From the NCBI GenBank assembly GCA_027604705.1, contig JADHYV010000017.1, forward strand, positions 186,001 to 250,000: a DNA stretch of 64,000 nucleotides. Direction: 5' to 3'. Made by a program: the position numbers and the translations under genes. Each line of letters begins with the position of its first letter. Within the stretch, counting starts at the first letter, position 1. The notes under the pieces are model-generated. The model had not been told where the DNA came from. It was given only the letters and a program-made list of their open reading frames with translations, and ran no database searches. The DNA comes from Allomyces arbusculus. Lineage: Eukaryota > Blastocladiomycota > Blastocladiomycetes > Blastocladiales > Blastocladiaceae. Below are positions 52,401-63,062 of the stretch, piece by piece.

Positions 52401-52722
52401 GTGATGCCCTTCTTGGCCGACTCTTCAGCGTTAAACGTGATGTAGTCGGCCGTGTACTCGGTGTCGTTGAACTAGCATGGTTGAAGACGTGACGAGACGA
52501 GCCGGGTCAATCAACGTGCTCGTGGGGGCCGCGGTAAGCAAGACGGCGTGAGGCCGGGCGTACAGTGAGCCTCTTGCGCATATAAAAGCTCTTGAACGTG
52601 GCGCCGTCAAGGACCGGATTGACGTTGGACGGGACGTTGGACGGGACCTGCGTGGTCCCGCCGCCGCTGTTGGTCTTGGTCGGGATCACGGCATCCGTCT
52701 TGGACGGGATGTTGGAGGCCAT
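49427..52722 (-). CDS. ABCG-type half-transporter with Cys-rich ectodomain
   Basis: Nine exons: 52722-52564, 52471-52380, 52290-52205, 52112-51991, 51891-51802, 51712-51473, 51388-51017, 50937-49794, 49719-49427; eight introns of 74-99 bp, all phases consistent, 865 residues. Residues about 55-150 form a cysteine-rich extracytosolic region ('DQPCPSGFFCPENTTQPLYC', 'LCETGRFCPMGT'), followed by a membrane segment ('FGIFGFVIALAVIMAYCFYI'). The nucleotide-binding domain has Walker A 'GVSGAGKS' (about 257-264), Q-loop 'VGFVPQEDIM', signature 'ISGGQRKRVNIG' (about 362) and Walker B/D-loop 'VLFLDEPTSGLDS'. A six-helix ABC2-type membrane domain completes it. The order (ectodomain, TM, NBD, TMD) is that of fungal Adp1 and plant ABCG24/28 proteins, probably lipid exporters. 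Exon 1 lacks a clear signal peptide, so one more 5' exon is possible. Confidence 0.88.
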
Positions 52723-53957
52723 GGTGGCGAGGTCGGCGCAGCAGCGGCGACGCCTTCAGCGGGCCGGCAAAGCGGTGGTGGTCGGTCGCGGGCGGATTGG
52801 CGCGGCAGTCGGCGACGGCGGGCGGCAGCGTGCGGGGTAGGCCGTGGGCAGCGGGTTGCCACAAGAGAGAGGGCGTTTCGTGGGCGGTGGTGGTCGGGGC
52901 GCTGTGCTCAAGTTGGAGATTTGGGACGAGGGTCGTTTGGCGTGCGACCCGCTGGCTGGCTTTGCGTGCGTGCGTTTCCTCCTCCTCCAAGTCATATTCG
53001 CCCAGGGCCGTCGCCGCGGCCGAGGCGCGCTCCACTGCGCCACGCCCAGGCTGAGGCACTGTGGAGCCCCAGGAGGCGCACTGGCACTGAACCCTCACGG
53101 CGCGCGCACGTGCAAGCGACGCCGCCGTCGCCTCGCAGCGTCTCGCGCCGCGGTCACGCGCAGCTCGTGAGCCGCACGGGCGGCCATGCCCACGAACAGG
53201 TGCCACGTTGGGAAAAGCGCTGTGCCGCTGCTCGCGGCGCGCCAACCGACGGCCCGGCCCACCACCCCGCTGGCGGCGACGCTCGGCCCGCTCGACCGCT
53301 CGACCCGCTCGTCGTGATCTCCTCGCCGCGCGCAGGTCCGATCTCCGCTTGGTTTTCAGCCGGATCCGACGCGTGACGCCGACCTGCCCGCTGCCCGCTG
53401 CAAGCTGCCAGCTGCCCGCCCCATTGCCGCCGAACCGCGCAGTGCACACACCAGTCGTGCACGCCCTGCCCGCGACTGCATCACCCGCACGCGCGCATAG
53501 CCTCGGCTCGCCGGCCCCATTCGCGACGCGAACAACGTCCCCTGCCCGCACACGCGCACCCGACCTGCGGCGGCGCCTGCGTTGCTTTTCAAGTGTTGGT
53601 GCTCAGTTGACCCGGTTTGGGACGCGCCTCGGGTCCTGTTGCTCCTACTCGCGCCGGCCCAACTCTCTCTCCATCGACCTGTCCGACAAGCGCTCGACCT
53701 GCAAGAGCAACCAACAGGAGTACCTGCAGCAGCTCCAGCGCGACCGATTAAAACCGGCCAACGACCGACGGCGAGCCAACGAATCAGGTCCAGTACACGT
53801 CCTCGCGTTTGACCTTCTCCCCTGATCCTCCGCGCAAGCAACGGCAATCCTCTCCCGCGCACGCAAGCACGCAAGCTCGCCCTTCTATTCGTCTTCTCGA
53901 CCAACCACCGACCGCCCTCGACCTCGATCCTCGATCCCCGCTTCCGATCCGCCCAAG
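52723..53957. promoter_or_regulatory. Divergent promoter of the ABCG gene and ERD2
   Basis: 1.2 kb between divergent genes. Only overlapping high-GC frames are open; none has a domain. The 200 bases before ERD2 are C/A-rich, like a leader. No repeat seen. Confidence 0.45.
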
Positions 53958-54775
53958 ATGAACGTGTTTCGACTTGTCGCGGACTTGATGCACCTGGCGT
54001 CGATTTTGATTTTGCTGCTCAAGATCCGCAAGACGCGGTCGGCGGCCGGCATCTCGTTCAAGTCGCAGCTGCTCTACCTGATCGTCTTTGTGACGCGGTA
54101 TCTCGACCTGTTCTCGCACTGGGTCTCGCTCTACAACACGGCCATGAAAGTGTTTTTCATTGCGTCCTCGGGTTACATTGTCTACCAAATGAAGCGGCGG
54201 TACCGCGCGACCTGGGACCCGGCGCTCGACACGTTCCGCATCGAGTTTCTGCTCGGTGGGGCCGCGGCCATGGCGCTCGTCTTCCACTCCAGGTTTACTT
54301 TCTTGGAGGCACGTAGCTTGTTTTTTCTCTACATCGAACGACATCGTGGAAGATGAGGAATTGACGCCAAGGTCGACTCTAATAGCTCTTCTGGACCTAC
54401 TCGATCTGGCTCGAGGCCGTCGCCATCTTGCCGCAGCTCTTTCAAATGTCGCGCACGGGCGAGGCCGAGACGATCACGGCGCATTACCTGTTCGCGTTGG
54501 GCGCATACCGCGGTCTCTACGTTGTGAATTGGATCTATCGGTATGCGACCGAGGGCTACTGGGAGTGGATTCCGTTCTTGGCCGGCATGGTGCAGACGGT
54601 GCTCTATGCCGACTTTTTCTACGTCTACTTTACGAGGTGCGTTTTGGTGCTTTGGTCCGTCGCGCGGCTGCTCGGTTGCGCGACGGCTCGTCCTTGCGCA
54701 GATGTCTGGGACTGACATTGTCCGACGACTGGGAATAGGGTGATGCGCGGCAAAAAGTTCGAGCTGCCGCACTGA
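53958..54775 (+). CDS. ERD2: HDEL/KDEL receptor
   Basis: Three exons: 53958-54308, 54386-54636, 54739-54775, giving 212 residues, the same length as human KDELR1. The seven-helix protein returns escaped ER-resident proteins from the Golgi by binding their C-terminal K/HDEL. Conserved parts are '[20 protein letters not shown]', '[20 protein letters not shown]', 'RYLDLF', '[12 protein letters not shown]', 'DTFRIEFLL', '[11 protein letters not shown]', '[20 protein letters not shown]', '[10 protein letters not shown]' and the C-terminal '[10 protein letters not shown]' with the KKxx-like COPI signal region. Intron 2 (102 bp) is GT-AG. Intron 1 (77 bp) appears to use a GC donor: 'TTGGAG|GCACGT...AATAG|CTCTTCTGG'. 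No GT donor keeps the conserved FLE-LFWTYS frame. Confidence 0.94.
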
Positions 54776-55595
54776 GGCGGCATACGCGAGTGCGACCACA
54801 GCGGCTGGTCGTCGACTTCGTGAACGATGCTCGAGGACCACGGTTGCGGTTGCCGTCGCGGATTCGGCGCAAGGAGGAGTGCCGCGGCGACGCGTCGCGG
54901 ACGAATGGCGCGATAGGTAGCAATACACCACAGTATTTATGGGTGCGTCTCGAGTGGGAGACATGCTTTGCTTCGCGCACGTTTTGTCTCCTCTCTCCCT
55001 CTCTCGACGTCGGCAAACGGAGTCTCCTCAGGCGCACCTCACCGCCGAGCCATTTGGGGGGCATGGGCGACTTGCTGGTGGCCTTAGGGCCCGTCTTGTG
55101 AGAAGCAACCCATCGTGGGCGTGCTGCCGTTCGATCAGTTGGTTTGTGTTCTCGGCTGGGTCAAAGCAGGCAGCGGTGATGCGGGGGCTGCAAGGGGCCG
55201 CAAGCACGCGCCCGAGCGAAGCGTCGCACGCGTTCTCGGCCGCCGTGGTGCGTTGCCGATCATGGCCAAAACGAGCGCTGGCGGCGCGTCGCCAGCGAGC
55301 TCCAGTCCCTCTCCTCCTTGCTGCGCGCGGGCCTTGGCGACAGTCCGGCCCTCTCTCCACGCCGCGCTGCCGGCAGCCGTGCCGCGCTCCACCGTCCTCG
55401 CGGCCGAGCTCACCCTCCTCTCTGCCCACCAACGCTCCCGCGCTCCTTCCCGCACGTCTTGCCCCTCTGCTGGCGCCTCGCCGCAACCACCCGGCCCCCG
55501 CCGGCGCTGCCAAAGCCGCTTCAGTCTCTACCGCTGTGCCCGCCCGCGCCGTCCATCCCATCTCGCAACGCGCGCGCCGGCACCCTCTCGTCGTC
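54776..55595. other. Region between ERD2 and the FCP1-type phosphatase gene
   Basis: One plus-strand frame runs without stop from 54939 into the phosphatase coding region, but its Arg/Ala/Pro-rich translation before 55596 shows no similarity and is probably leader. No other feature. Confidence 0.45.
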
Positions 55596-57875
55596 ATGCT
55601 GTCGTCGGCGATGCCGCACGCGCGCATCGCGCTCGATGCGCCGCCTCCGGTGCCCGGCACGCTCATCACCTCGGCGAAGCCGTGCGTGCATGTTCACCCA
55701 CATTCCGATCAGGGGCCCGATCATCGTCATGCATCTCCTGCACCAGCGCACGACGGCCAAGACGCACACCACGATCAGCACGGCACCGCAGACGAGGACG
55801 ACATGCTCGTTGTCGTCGACCCGGACGCGCTCGACTTCATCACGCACGTTCCGCCCCTGCCGCCCTCACTCGCCCGGACGCGCACCGCACTCCTCCCGCC
55901 GCTCGCCACGGCCAGCGGCAAATCGCACACGCTACTGCTCGACGTGGACGAGTGCCTCGTCGCGTGCCGCACGGTGCCAATCGCGAACCCGGACCTGACT
56001 TTTTCGGTGCACTTCAACGGCACGCGGTTCGATATCTACGGCAAGCTGAGGCCGGGCGTGCACGCGTTTTTGCAAGCTCTCCGGTCGTCGCCCTGGGAAG
56101 TGGTGCTCTTCACGGCCTCGCAGCACTGTTACGCGACGCGCATCCGCGCTCTGCTCGACCCAGACGGCGACTGCATCGCGCACCTCCTCCACCGCGACCA
56201 CTGCGTGCCGGTTCTGGGCAACTACCTCAAGGACCTCTCGGCGCTCGGGCGCGACTTGCGCAAGACAATCATTGTGGACAATTCGCCTCAGGCGTTTGCG
56301 TACCACCCGGCCAATGGTATTGCTGTCCCGTCGTGGTACGACGACCAAACGGACCGCGCGCTCGCGCGCCTCTTACCGACACTCGCTAAGCTCGCCAAGC
56401 ACGACGACGTGCGCCCGGCCGTTTTTGCAAGCTCGCCACTCGTCGCAAGGCTCACCGACCACGCGCGGCATTCCGGACGCGTCGCTGTCGGACTCGCCCT
56501 CGCGCTCGCAGCCATTCACGGCGACCCGCCGCTCGACGCGCCGACGCCGCCCATGCACTTGCCGCACTCGGCGCCGCCGGCCTCGACGCGGCTGACCTTG
56601 GCCGCTGGTGGTGGTGCATGGCCCCAGTTCCATCACGTCGAGGAGCCCGAGTACATGGAGACGTGGGATCACGGCGATGGGCACGTGCGCTTGCTCCCGC
56701 TGCACGCGTCAGCGTGGCCTACGCTCTGGCGCACGGCTGCCGAGCAGGTGGCCAACGCGGCGGTGCCCGCGGCGGCAGTCGTCGTTGCGGTCGACCGCGA
56801 CAAGCGCGTGTCGCGGGCCGACGGCGATGCGGCGAGAGCTGCCGACGCGAGTTATCACAACGATCTGGCGCCCGCCGAGGCGGCGGCCGCACCCGCGGAA
56901 CTGTTGCTCGCGCAGGGCGTGCCGATCGACGACGAGGATGAAGAGGGAGAGGCCATGGAACTTGATATTGCCGATGAGGATGCGGGCGATTTGACGACAT
57001 CGCTCGTCCTGTGCGAGCATGATCGCGGTGCCCGCAACGGCAATGACTCGACGGTCCCTGACGCGCCGTATGTTCAAGACCACACGGCGACGATGCACGA
57101 CCCGCCCGCCCCGGCCCCGCCGCCTACTTGGCACCCCACCGCGGCGCCACCGATGCTCGACCTCTCGGCGACCGCGACCATCGAGTTCCCGCCGACCTCC
57201 AATGACTCGGTCGCAGCGAGCCCGCTGTCATGGGCACGCCCGCCATCCACCACCTCCACCTCTTCCAAGCTCTCCCGCCGGTGCTCGCTCTCCCCCGCGG
57301 GCGCGCGCGCAGCCGCCCAAGACAACACCACCCCGACGGGACGCCGTCCATCATGGGCGACCCCGACGGCCGCGCCGCGCGCGACCGTGATTCCGGGCAA
57401 GACCTCGCGACGCGCGCGCGCGAACAGTGTCCCGAGCACTCTCCCGCCGCTCGCGCTGATGCCGCTCACCTGGGTCGAGACGTTTGCGAGCGGGACGCCC
57501 GCGGCACGCGCGGCGACGTGGGGCGCCGACGATCCGATGCGCGGTGGAGAGGACGGGGACGGCGCGTGGGTGGAACACGAGCCGGTGCATGAGATGGAGG
57601 CGATGACGCAGTCGCCGCCAGGCGCGCGGAGCCCCGTGGTGCGCCGCGCGCGCCGGCCGGGGACGCCACCGGTGCAGCTCGTGCCGTCCTCGATCGCTGG
57701 AGGGGGTGCGGGGGAGGCGACGGCACAGGCGTGCGGACTGGCGCTGCCGAGCGCCGACGCACAGGTGGGGAACGCGAGCGCGTCGTGGACTAAGGGGGAG
57801 GATCAAGAAGATGCGCGCGCGTCGCCCGCGAGCCTGGTGGCGTCGGTCGGGTCGCCCGAGCCGATGCGGTGCTGA
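55596..57875 (+). CDS. FCP1-homology (CTD-type) phosphatase
   Basis: Intronless from the chosen ATG at 55596 (MLSSAMPHARIAL), 759 residues; the frame is open upstream to 54939. A His/Asp-rich N-terminus leads to the catalytic domain (about 108-285): 'HTLLLDVDECLV' (Asp116, Asp118), 'LRPGVHAFLQAL', 'WEVVLFTASQHCYA', 'DHCVPVLGNYLKDLSALGRD', 'TIIVDNSPQAFAYHPANGIA', 'SWYDDQTDRAL'. These match the SCP/Dullard/Nem1 group of aspartate phosphatases, which dephosphorylate RNA polymerase II tails or lipin. The active-site consensus is DLDET(L); here it is DVDEC(L), with both aspartates kept and Thr replaced by Cys. The C-terminal 450 residues are disordered, Ala/Pro/Ser-rich with acidic patches ('IDDEDEEGEAMELD'), and have no membrane segment, so a nuclear or cytosolic location is likelier than the Nem1-type membrane location. 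Confidence 0.85.
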   Translation: MLSSAMPHARIALDAPPPVPGTLITSAKPCVHVHPHSDQGPDHRHASPAPAHDGQDAHHDQHGTADEDDMLVVVDPDALDFITHVPPLPPSLARTRTALLPPLATASGKSHTLLLDVDECLVACRTVPIANPDLTFSVHFNGTRFDIYGKLRPGVHAFLQALRSSPWEVVLFTASQHCYATRIRALLDPDGDCIAHLLHRDHCVPVLGNYLKDLSALGRDLRKTIIVDNSPQAFAYHPANGIAVPSWYDDQTDRALARLLPTLAKLAKHDDVRPAVFASSPLVARLTDHARHSGRVAVGLALALAAIHGDPPLDAPTPPMHLPHSAPPASTRLTLAAGGGAWPQFHHVEEPEYMETWDHGDGHVRLLPLHASAWPTLWRTAAEQVANAAVPAAAVVVAVDRDKRVSRADGDAARAADASYHNDLAPAEAAAAPAELLLAQGVPIDDEDEEGEAMELDIADEDAGDLTTSLVLCEHDRGARNGNDSTVPDAPYVQDHTATMHDPPAPAPPPTWHPTAAPPMLDLSATATIEFPPTSNDSVAASPLSWARPPSTTSTSSKLSRRCSLSPAGARAAAQDNTTPTGRRPSWATPTAAPRATVIPGKTSRRARANSVPSTLPPLALMPLTWVETFASGTPAARAATWGADDPMRGGEDGDGAWVEHEPVHEMEAMTQSPPGARSPVVRRARRPGTPPVQLVPSSIAGGGAGEATAQACGLALPSADAQVGNASASWTKGEDQEDARASPASLVASVGSPEPMRC

Positions 57876-58558
57876 TGCCCCCATTACGAGAGATGGAGAG
57901 CGGGCCGGGCCGGGTCGCACTGGAGTTAGCCGCCCGCTGGACGATGGATGGGCCGACAAGTCACTGTATACTTTGTTCATAGTCGTTTCATTTGGTTGGT
58001 TGAGTGGACACGACGGCCCACGCGCAGGTCGCGATGGGGCCCGATTCGGTTCTTTCTTGGATTGATTCGTTGGATGTTGGTTCGTTGGATACCTCCCACA
58101 GCACCTGTCGTTTTTCGGAAATAAATCATCGCCTTCCCTGATCTTCCGCGTGGATTTCTTGGTTTTCGCGCGTGGCAGCAGCAGTTGGGTGCATCACGAA
58201 TCGCGAGGGGCTCGCCACGGTTGGTCGTCGGCACGCGTCTCGCGTTGGAGGCGAATTTATCGGGTGCTGTCTCGCGGCAGAGAGCACTTGAGCGTTGTCA
58301 TCGTTGTCGGCGACGCTGTCGACATCGCGACCTTGTTTCGTTCCTGACAGCCCAATCCTCTGCCCGACTCGCTGCAACGACGAATAGACGCCCGGGAGAG
58401 CCTTTTCTCTTGGCAAACGTGCCCTATCCGCCTGCACTTTGGCCAAATCGACCATCTCGCCCTCGCAACCTCGACTTGCTGCAATTCAAACGCCGTCTGC
58501 TCAACCATTGCCCCTTTGGACCCAGATCAGTGAGAAGAATTAGAGTCGCCGATTTGAC
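57876..58558. other. Intergenic, promoter of KEX2
   Basis: About 680 bases between two plus-strand genes. Lower GC at 57960-58150. No gene or repeat seen. Confidence 0.5.
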
Positions 58559-61500
58559 ATGCGCCGACCGACGACGAACTTGCGTCTCGTGAGCGGTGGT
58601 CGGAGCGACGGCGTCGCAGGACTGGATCACGAGCAACAATTACCACGACGTTCCGTGCCTTCACGCCGTCCTGGCCGCGGGTTCACGCACATCATTGCGC
58701 TGACCATCCTCGCAGCTCTCTTCTCCACCGTCGCTGCCACCGGTTCGCCCTTTCACCCGCTCATTCACGCCCCAATATCATGTCCTCATCACCCTAGCTA
58801 CCCTCCACTTCCTTGCGTTAGCACCGCCGCGCACCTGGGCGATTGAGTTACGCGACGAGCACAACACGCACGCCGTCGCCGATGCGATCGCGCGCCGCGA
58901 CGGGTTCGTTAATCTCGGACGCATCGGCGCATTGCCCAACCACTGGCTGTTTGAGGCCGTCGACGACGATCCTGCACGCAGCGACGGCGGTACCAGTGCC
59001 GTTCGGTCGACGCGCGCAATCAACAGCCAGCTGGCCGCGCGACTGCGCCGGACGGACGCCGAGTATTTGTGGTTCCAGTACCAGGAACGCAAGCCGCGGT
59101 ACCGGCGTGGAGGTGAGGGCAACAGTGAGGCGGTGGAGGCGCGCGGACCAGTCGACCCGTACTCGGAGTACTACGCGTGGAACGACCCGCTGTTGCCAAG
59201 GCAATGGTACTTGCAAGCGGTTCGGCATCCTTGCTCTTTTCGCCACGGGGCAAGATCGCGCTGAACTGATGGTTCTGTCCTGCTGCTCGTTGTCCAGCCC
59301 CCCGAGTCGACCCAGGTCTCGCTAAACGTTTTTACCTTGTGGAAGGCTGGTCTATCGGGCAAAGGTGTCCAGCTCGCCGTGATTGACGATGGTTCGCTCA
59401 AACTTCCCCCTACCTCACGTCCTCCGACTGCCCGCTAATATTCCCTTCCCTACCCCATTCCACAGGCGTCGAAGGTACGCACCCGGACCTGCAACCAAAC
59501 TTTGACGCGAGCAACTCGTGGAACTTCCTCTCGCGCACGGCCGACGTGCAGCCGCACGACCCGATCGACCAGCATGGCACGCGGTGCGCCGGCGAAATCG
59601 CGTCGATCCCGAACAACGGCCAGTGTGGTGTTGGGATCGCCTACAACGCGCGCGTCTCGGGCCTGAAAGTCATTGGCGATGTGTTTCCGACCGACGCCGA
59701 GGAGGCACAGGCCTTCACGCACGCGCTCGCCGTGCACCAGATTTACTCGTCGTCGTGGGGACCGAAAGACGACGGCGCGCACCTCGACGGACCGGGCATG
59801 CTTGCGCGCGCGGCGATGCAGCGCGGGGTGACCACGGGCCGTAGTGGGCGAGGGGCCGTGTACGTGTTTGCGGCCGGGAACGGCGGGCGGTTCAATGATA
59901 ACTGCAACGCCGACGGGTACGCGAATTCGCCGTTCACGGTTGCTGTTGGGAGTTTGGCGAGTGACGGGACACTGCCATGGTACTCGGAACAATGTGCGGC
60001 GCACTTGGTTATGGGGCTCGGCGGGACGGGCACGCAACTCGTCGCAACCACTGATATCAACGGGCAGTGCACGGAAGCGCATACGGGCACGTCTGCGGCC
60101 GCACCGCAAGTGGCCGCGCTCGTTGCGCTCCTGCTCGAGGCGCGCCCGGACTTGACGTGGCGCGACGTGCAGCACCTGCTCGTCCGGTCGGCAAATGTTG
60201 TTGATCGCACCGACGCGTCGTGGATGCCGAACCGTGCCGGATTGATGGTCTCGCACAAGTACGCGTTTGGGCTCGTCGATGGCGAAAAATTACTCAACAA
60301 CGCGCGTGAATGGACGCGCCGGCCGGTTCCGCAACTCGCTGCGAGCCCGCCGTCGGACACGAACGGGTACACCGTCCCGCTGTCGGGCGTGCCGCTCGTC
60401 GTGCGCACGGCCGTGACGCGCGCCCAGGTCGGGGTCCTGCGCCGGATCGAGCACGTTACGGTTACCGTGCGGCTGCGGCACCCGCACCGCGGCGCGTTGA
60501 CGATCACGCTCTACGCGCCCGATCGCCGGTCGCACTCGGTGCTCATGACCCCGCGGAACCAGGATAACGCGACATCTGGGTTCTTGGATTGGACGTTTTC
60601 GAGCGTGCATCACTGGGACGAGGATCCGGTCGGGACGTGGGAATTGGAAATTGTTGATCCGCGTGTGCCGGACGGGTCGCGCGGACAGGCGGGCACGCTC
60701 GACGAGTGGAGACTGGCGTTTACCGGCGGATGTGCCGACGAGGATGCTGTGCTCAAGGACGACGGGTCCGGCGACCGCACGTGTATCGTGCCCGCAGGAA
60801 CAGGAACCACGCCGGGATGGCTGTCGTTGTCGCCGAGCGACCGCAGTCTCGCGACTGCAGGGGTCGTGCTCGGCACATTTGCGCTTCTCGTCGTTCTCGT
60901 CTGGGCCGTACGCAAGTGGTTCGCACGCCGGCGGCACTACGCGACCCTGCAGGACCCGTTGCCGTCGAAATCGACGCTGCATAAGCGGCCTGGGTTCGGG
61001 TCGATGCAGTTGCTCATGGCCGAAGAGGGGGCCGATACGACGAGCTCCCCCGCGGCGTCGCCCAAGAAACTAGCTGAACAGATCTCGCTTACGGCGATGC
61101 AGGTGTGGAAAACGGCCACGACGCCATCGTCGCGCGCATCACCCGCGTCCATGTCGCCCAAGAAGGCGGTTGACGCGCCCAAGTCGCCCGCGATTGAAGT
61201 GACCCTGCCGTCGCCGTTCCCGGGAGCCGACACGCGCCGGCCGACCCTGACGCGGTCCGCGAGTCACGGTAACATGTTGCTCGGTGGTGGTGGGAGTGTG
61301 CGCACGTCGGCGGGACCGCGCGATCCGCGCCACGATCCGTCTGCGACGCCGTTTGATTTGGCGCCCCCCGTGTCGTTCCGCGACGCGTCTTCACCCGTGG
61401 CCGCGGCGAACGCACGGCCACCATCGCCGCGATCGCCTGCGGAAGTGGGTGGGCCGAGCACTGGTGGGTCGCGGTCGACGTCGCCCGCGGGGGTGCGCCG

Positions 61501-61594
61501 CGTGCTGAGCAAGCCGGCCGGGTTGAACTTGGGGAGGGTCGCGTCCATGTCGCTGTTGGACGCGGGCAAGGATAAGGGCAAGTACGAGCAGTGA
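58559..61594 (+). CDS. KEX2: Kexin-type proprotein convertase
   Basis: Four exons: 58559-58742, 58822-59219, 59298-59391, 59466-61594; introns of 79, 78 and 74 bp, all with GTTCG donors; 934 residues. A hydrophobic signal or anchor at about 45-60 ('HIIALTILAALFSTVAA') precedes the prodomain ('WAIELRDEHNTHAVADAIAR'). The subtilisin-like domain has catalytic Asp224 ('LAVIDDGVEGTHPDL'), His262 ('DQHGTRCAGEIASI'), oxyanion Asn364 ('AAGNGGRFNDNCNADGYANS') and Ser435 ('HTGTSAAAPQVAAL'). The P domain follows ('RIEHVTVTVRLRHPHRGAL', 'DPVGTWELEIVDPRV'). A membrane segment lies at about 686-708 ('GVVLGTFALLVVLVWAV') and a Ser/Pro-rich cytosolic tail of about 220 residues is longer than in yeast. It cleaves secretory proproteins after dibasic sites in the late Golgi. 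Confidence 0.95.
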
Positions 61595-61729
61595 TGGAGG
61601 GTGGACTGTGTTCGGATGACGACTTGCGCATAAGGGACAACAGTGGTAGGACTAGGATCAAATATACATTTAGGGGCCCAAACTAAAGACGAACGAATGA
61701 AAACAAGCACAACAAAACGGTTAGCAGCT
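61595..61729. other. Short convergent gap between KEX2 and uL10m
   Basis: 135 bases separating two 3' ends, AT-richer than the flanks; presumably both poly(A) regions. Confidence 0.5.
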
Positions 61730-62628
61730 CTAGGCCGATGGCGCATCGCCCCCTGCGGCTGCCTCCATATCCTTGACGCGCTGGCCAAGAAGCATGACAA
61801 GCGACTGCTGGTTCTGCGAGAGCAGGCCCGTCAGGCGCGACGCCGGTGCCGAGAGCAACCCCACAAGCTGCCCGCGCAGTTGGTCCATGGTCGGGAGGGT
61901 CGCGTAGTTCTGCAGACCATCGAGCTGGTAAAAGTTACCGTCCAGGACGGCGCCCGTGATCTGCAGCTTCTTGGCGCGCGCCAACCGATCGAGCAGCGAC
62001 TGCACGAGCGCTGGCTCAACAAACTGGGGCAACCGCTTGGCCCCCTTTCGCGGCTTGACGGCCTCGAGTTCCTCCGGGGTCATGGTCAAGGCTGCCTTCT
62101 TGCGGTTCTCCTTGACAAGCTTGTTCGACCGGTAAATGACGAGGTTCTGGCCGTCGAGGTTGCGCGCAAACTGGCGAGCTGCGGGACTGTACTGCTTGGC
62201 GGCCACGGAAAAGACGCCCGTCGAGACGGACGTGACGGCGAGCCCGTGTGGACGCAGATCGTCGCGCAGCGTCTGCCATTCGTGTTCGGCGAGCGGGCCG
62301 GCAGCACGGACCAGCAGGACGGCGGGCGCCTTGAGGATCGTCGACGTGTATTGTTCCTGCAACAGCGCCTTTTTCAAAGGGAACCGACGTGCAGGCCGCT
62401 TAGGCTTGGTAGCGTCGGCGGCGACGGCCTTGGTAACGGCCGCAGCAGTCTTAGGCGCGGCGCGCGCGGTAGCGGCGACCTTGGCCAGCGAGGCCGTCGA
62501 CGTGGAGACTGTGGACGGGCGTAAGGTGCGGGTCAGGACCAAGTGTGATCGCTGGTGTTGGTGCAGGCATGGGCCGAATTGCGTGGTTGGATCGTCGACA
62601 TACGGGATCGCCGGGCAGTCGCAAACAT
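61730..62628 (-). CDS. MRPL11: Mitochondrial ribosomal protein uL10m
   Basis: Two exons: 62628-62604 (25 nt) and 62508-61730, intron 95 bp (GTATGT, branch CCTGACC, acceptor CCACAG), phase 1, 267 residues. The tiny first exon supplies the only suitable ATG and makes a basic mitochondrial presequence (MFATARRSL-STSTASLAKV). The mature part has 'FPLKKALLQEQYTSTI', 'WQTLRDDLRPHGLAVTSVS', 'NLVIYRSNKLVKENRKKAA', 'LQITGAVLDGNFYQLDGLQN' and 'LPTMDQLRGQLVGLLSAPAS', the last being the typical uL10 motif (LPxxxxLRxQLVGLLxxPA). uL10 forms the base of the ribosomal stalk that recruits translation factors. It is divergent from the gene at 63063, 434 bp away. Confidence 0.88.
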
Positions 62629-63062
62629 GGTGGGCAGCAGCGGGTCCAGTGCGGGCAGTGCGAGCGGCGCCGTGGTGACGGGGCCGGCGGTATTCTGCTC
62701 GTCAGCGACAGTGGTCGTTCGTGATCAGCAGCGAGTGCAACAGAGCGATCGAGGTACACGTGATGTGTTATATGGAGCAGTGGGGCCAGCGTCAAAGATA
62801 TGTCGCCCAAGGAAACCCAACCAAAAAGCTGGCTCGCCAAGTCGGCAAAACGAGTCTCGCTGGCTCCCATTTCGTTGACCGCTTGACGGGCCCCTCCCTC
62901 CGCTCTCCTCCTCCTTGCTCCTTGCTGCCCCCGTGCCCAGCAACTGCAGCGATAACGGCGTTCACGGCAGCGCCAGGACCCCTGCAACATTTGCGCTCTG
63001 TTCCTGCGGCCTGTGCGCCCCCGCTCGCCCCGCTCCGACCGCATATACGCTCGCCTTTGGCC
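62629..63062. promoter_or_regulatory. Divergent promoter of uL10m and the right-edge gene
   Basis: A 434-base gap between divergent genes. No TATA box of standard form; pyrimidine-rich before 63063. Confidence 0.45.

Noticed and set aside
54939-55595. 219-codon N-terminal extension of the FCP1-type phosphatase
   Set aside because: Arg/Ala/Pro-rich translation without similarity; overlapping frames are equally open, so it is most likely leader sequence.
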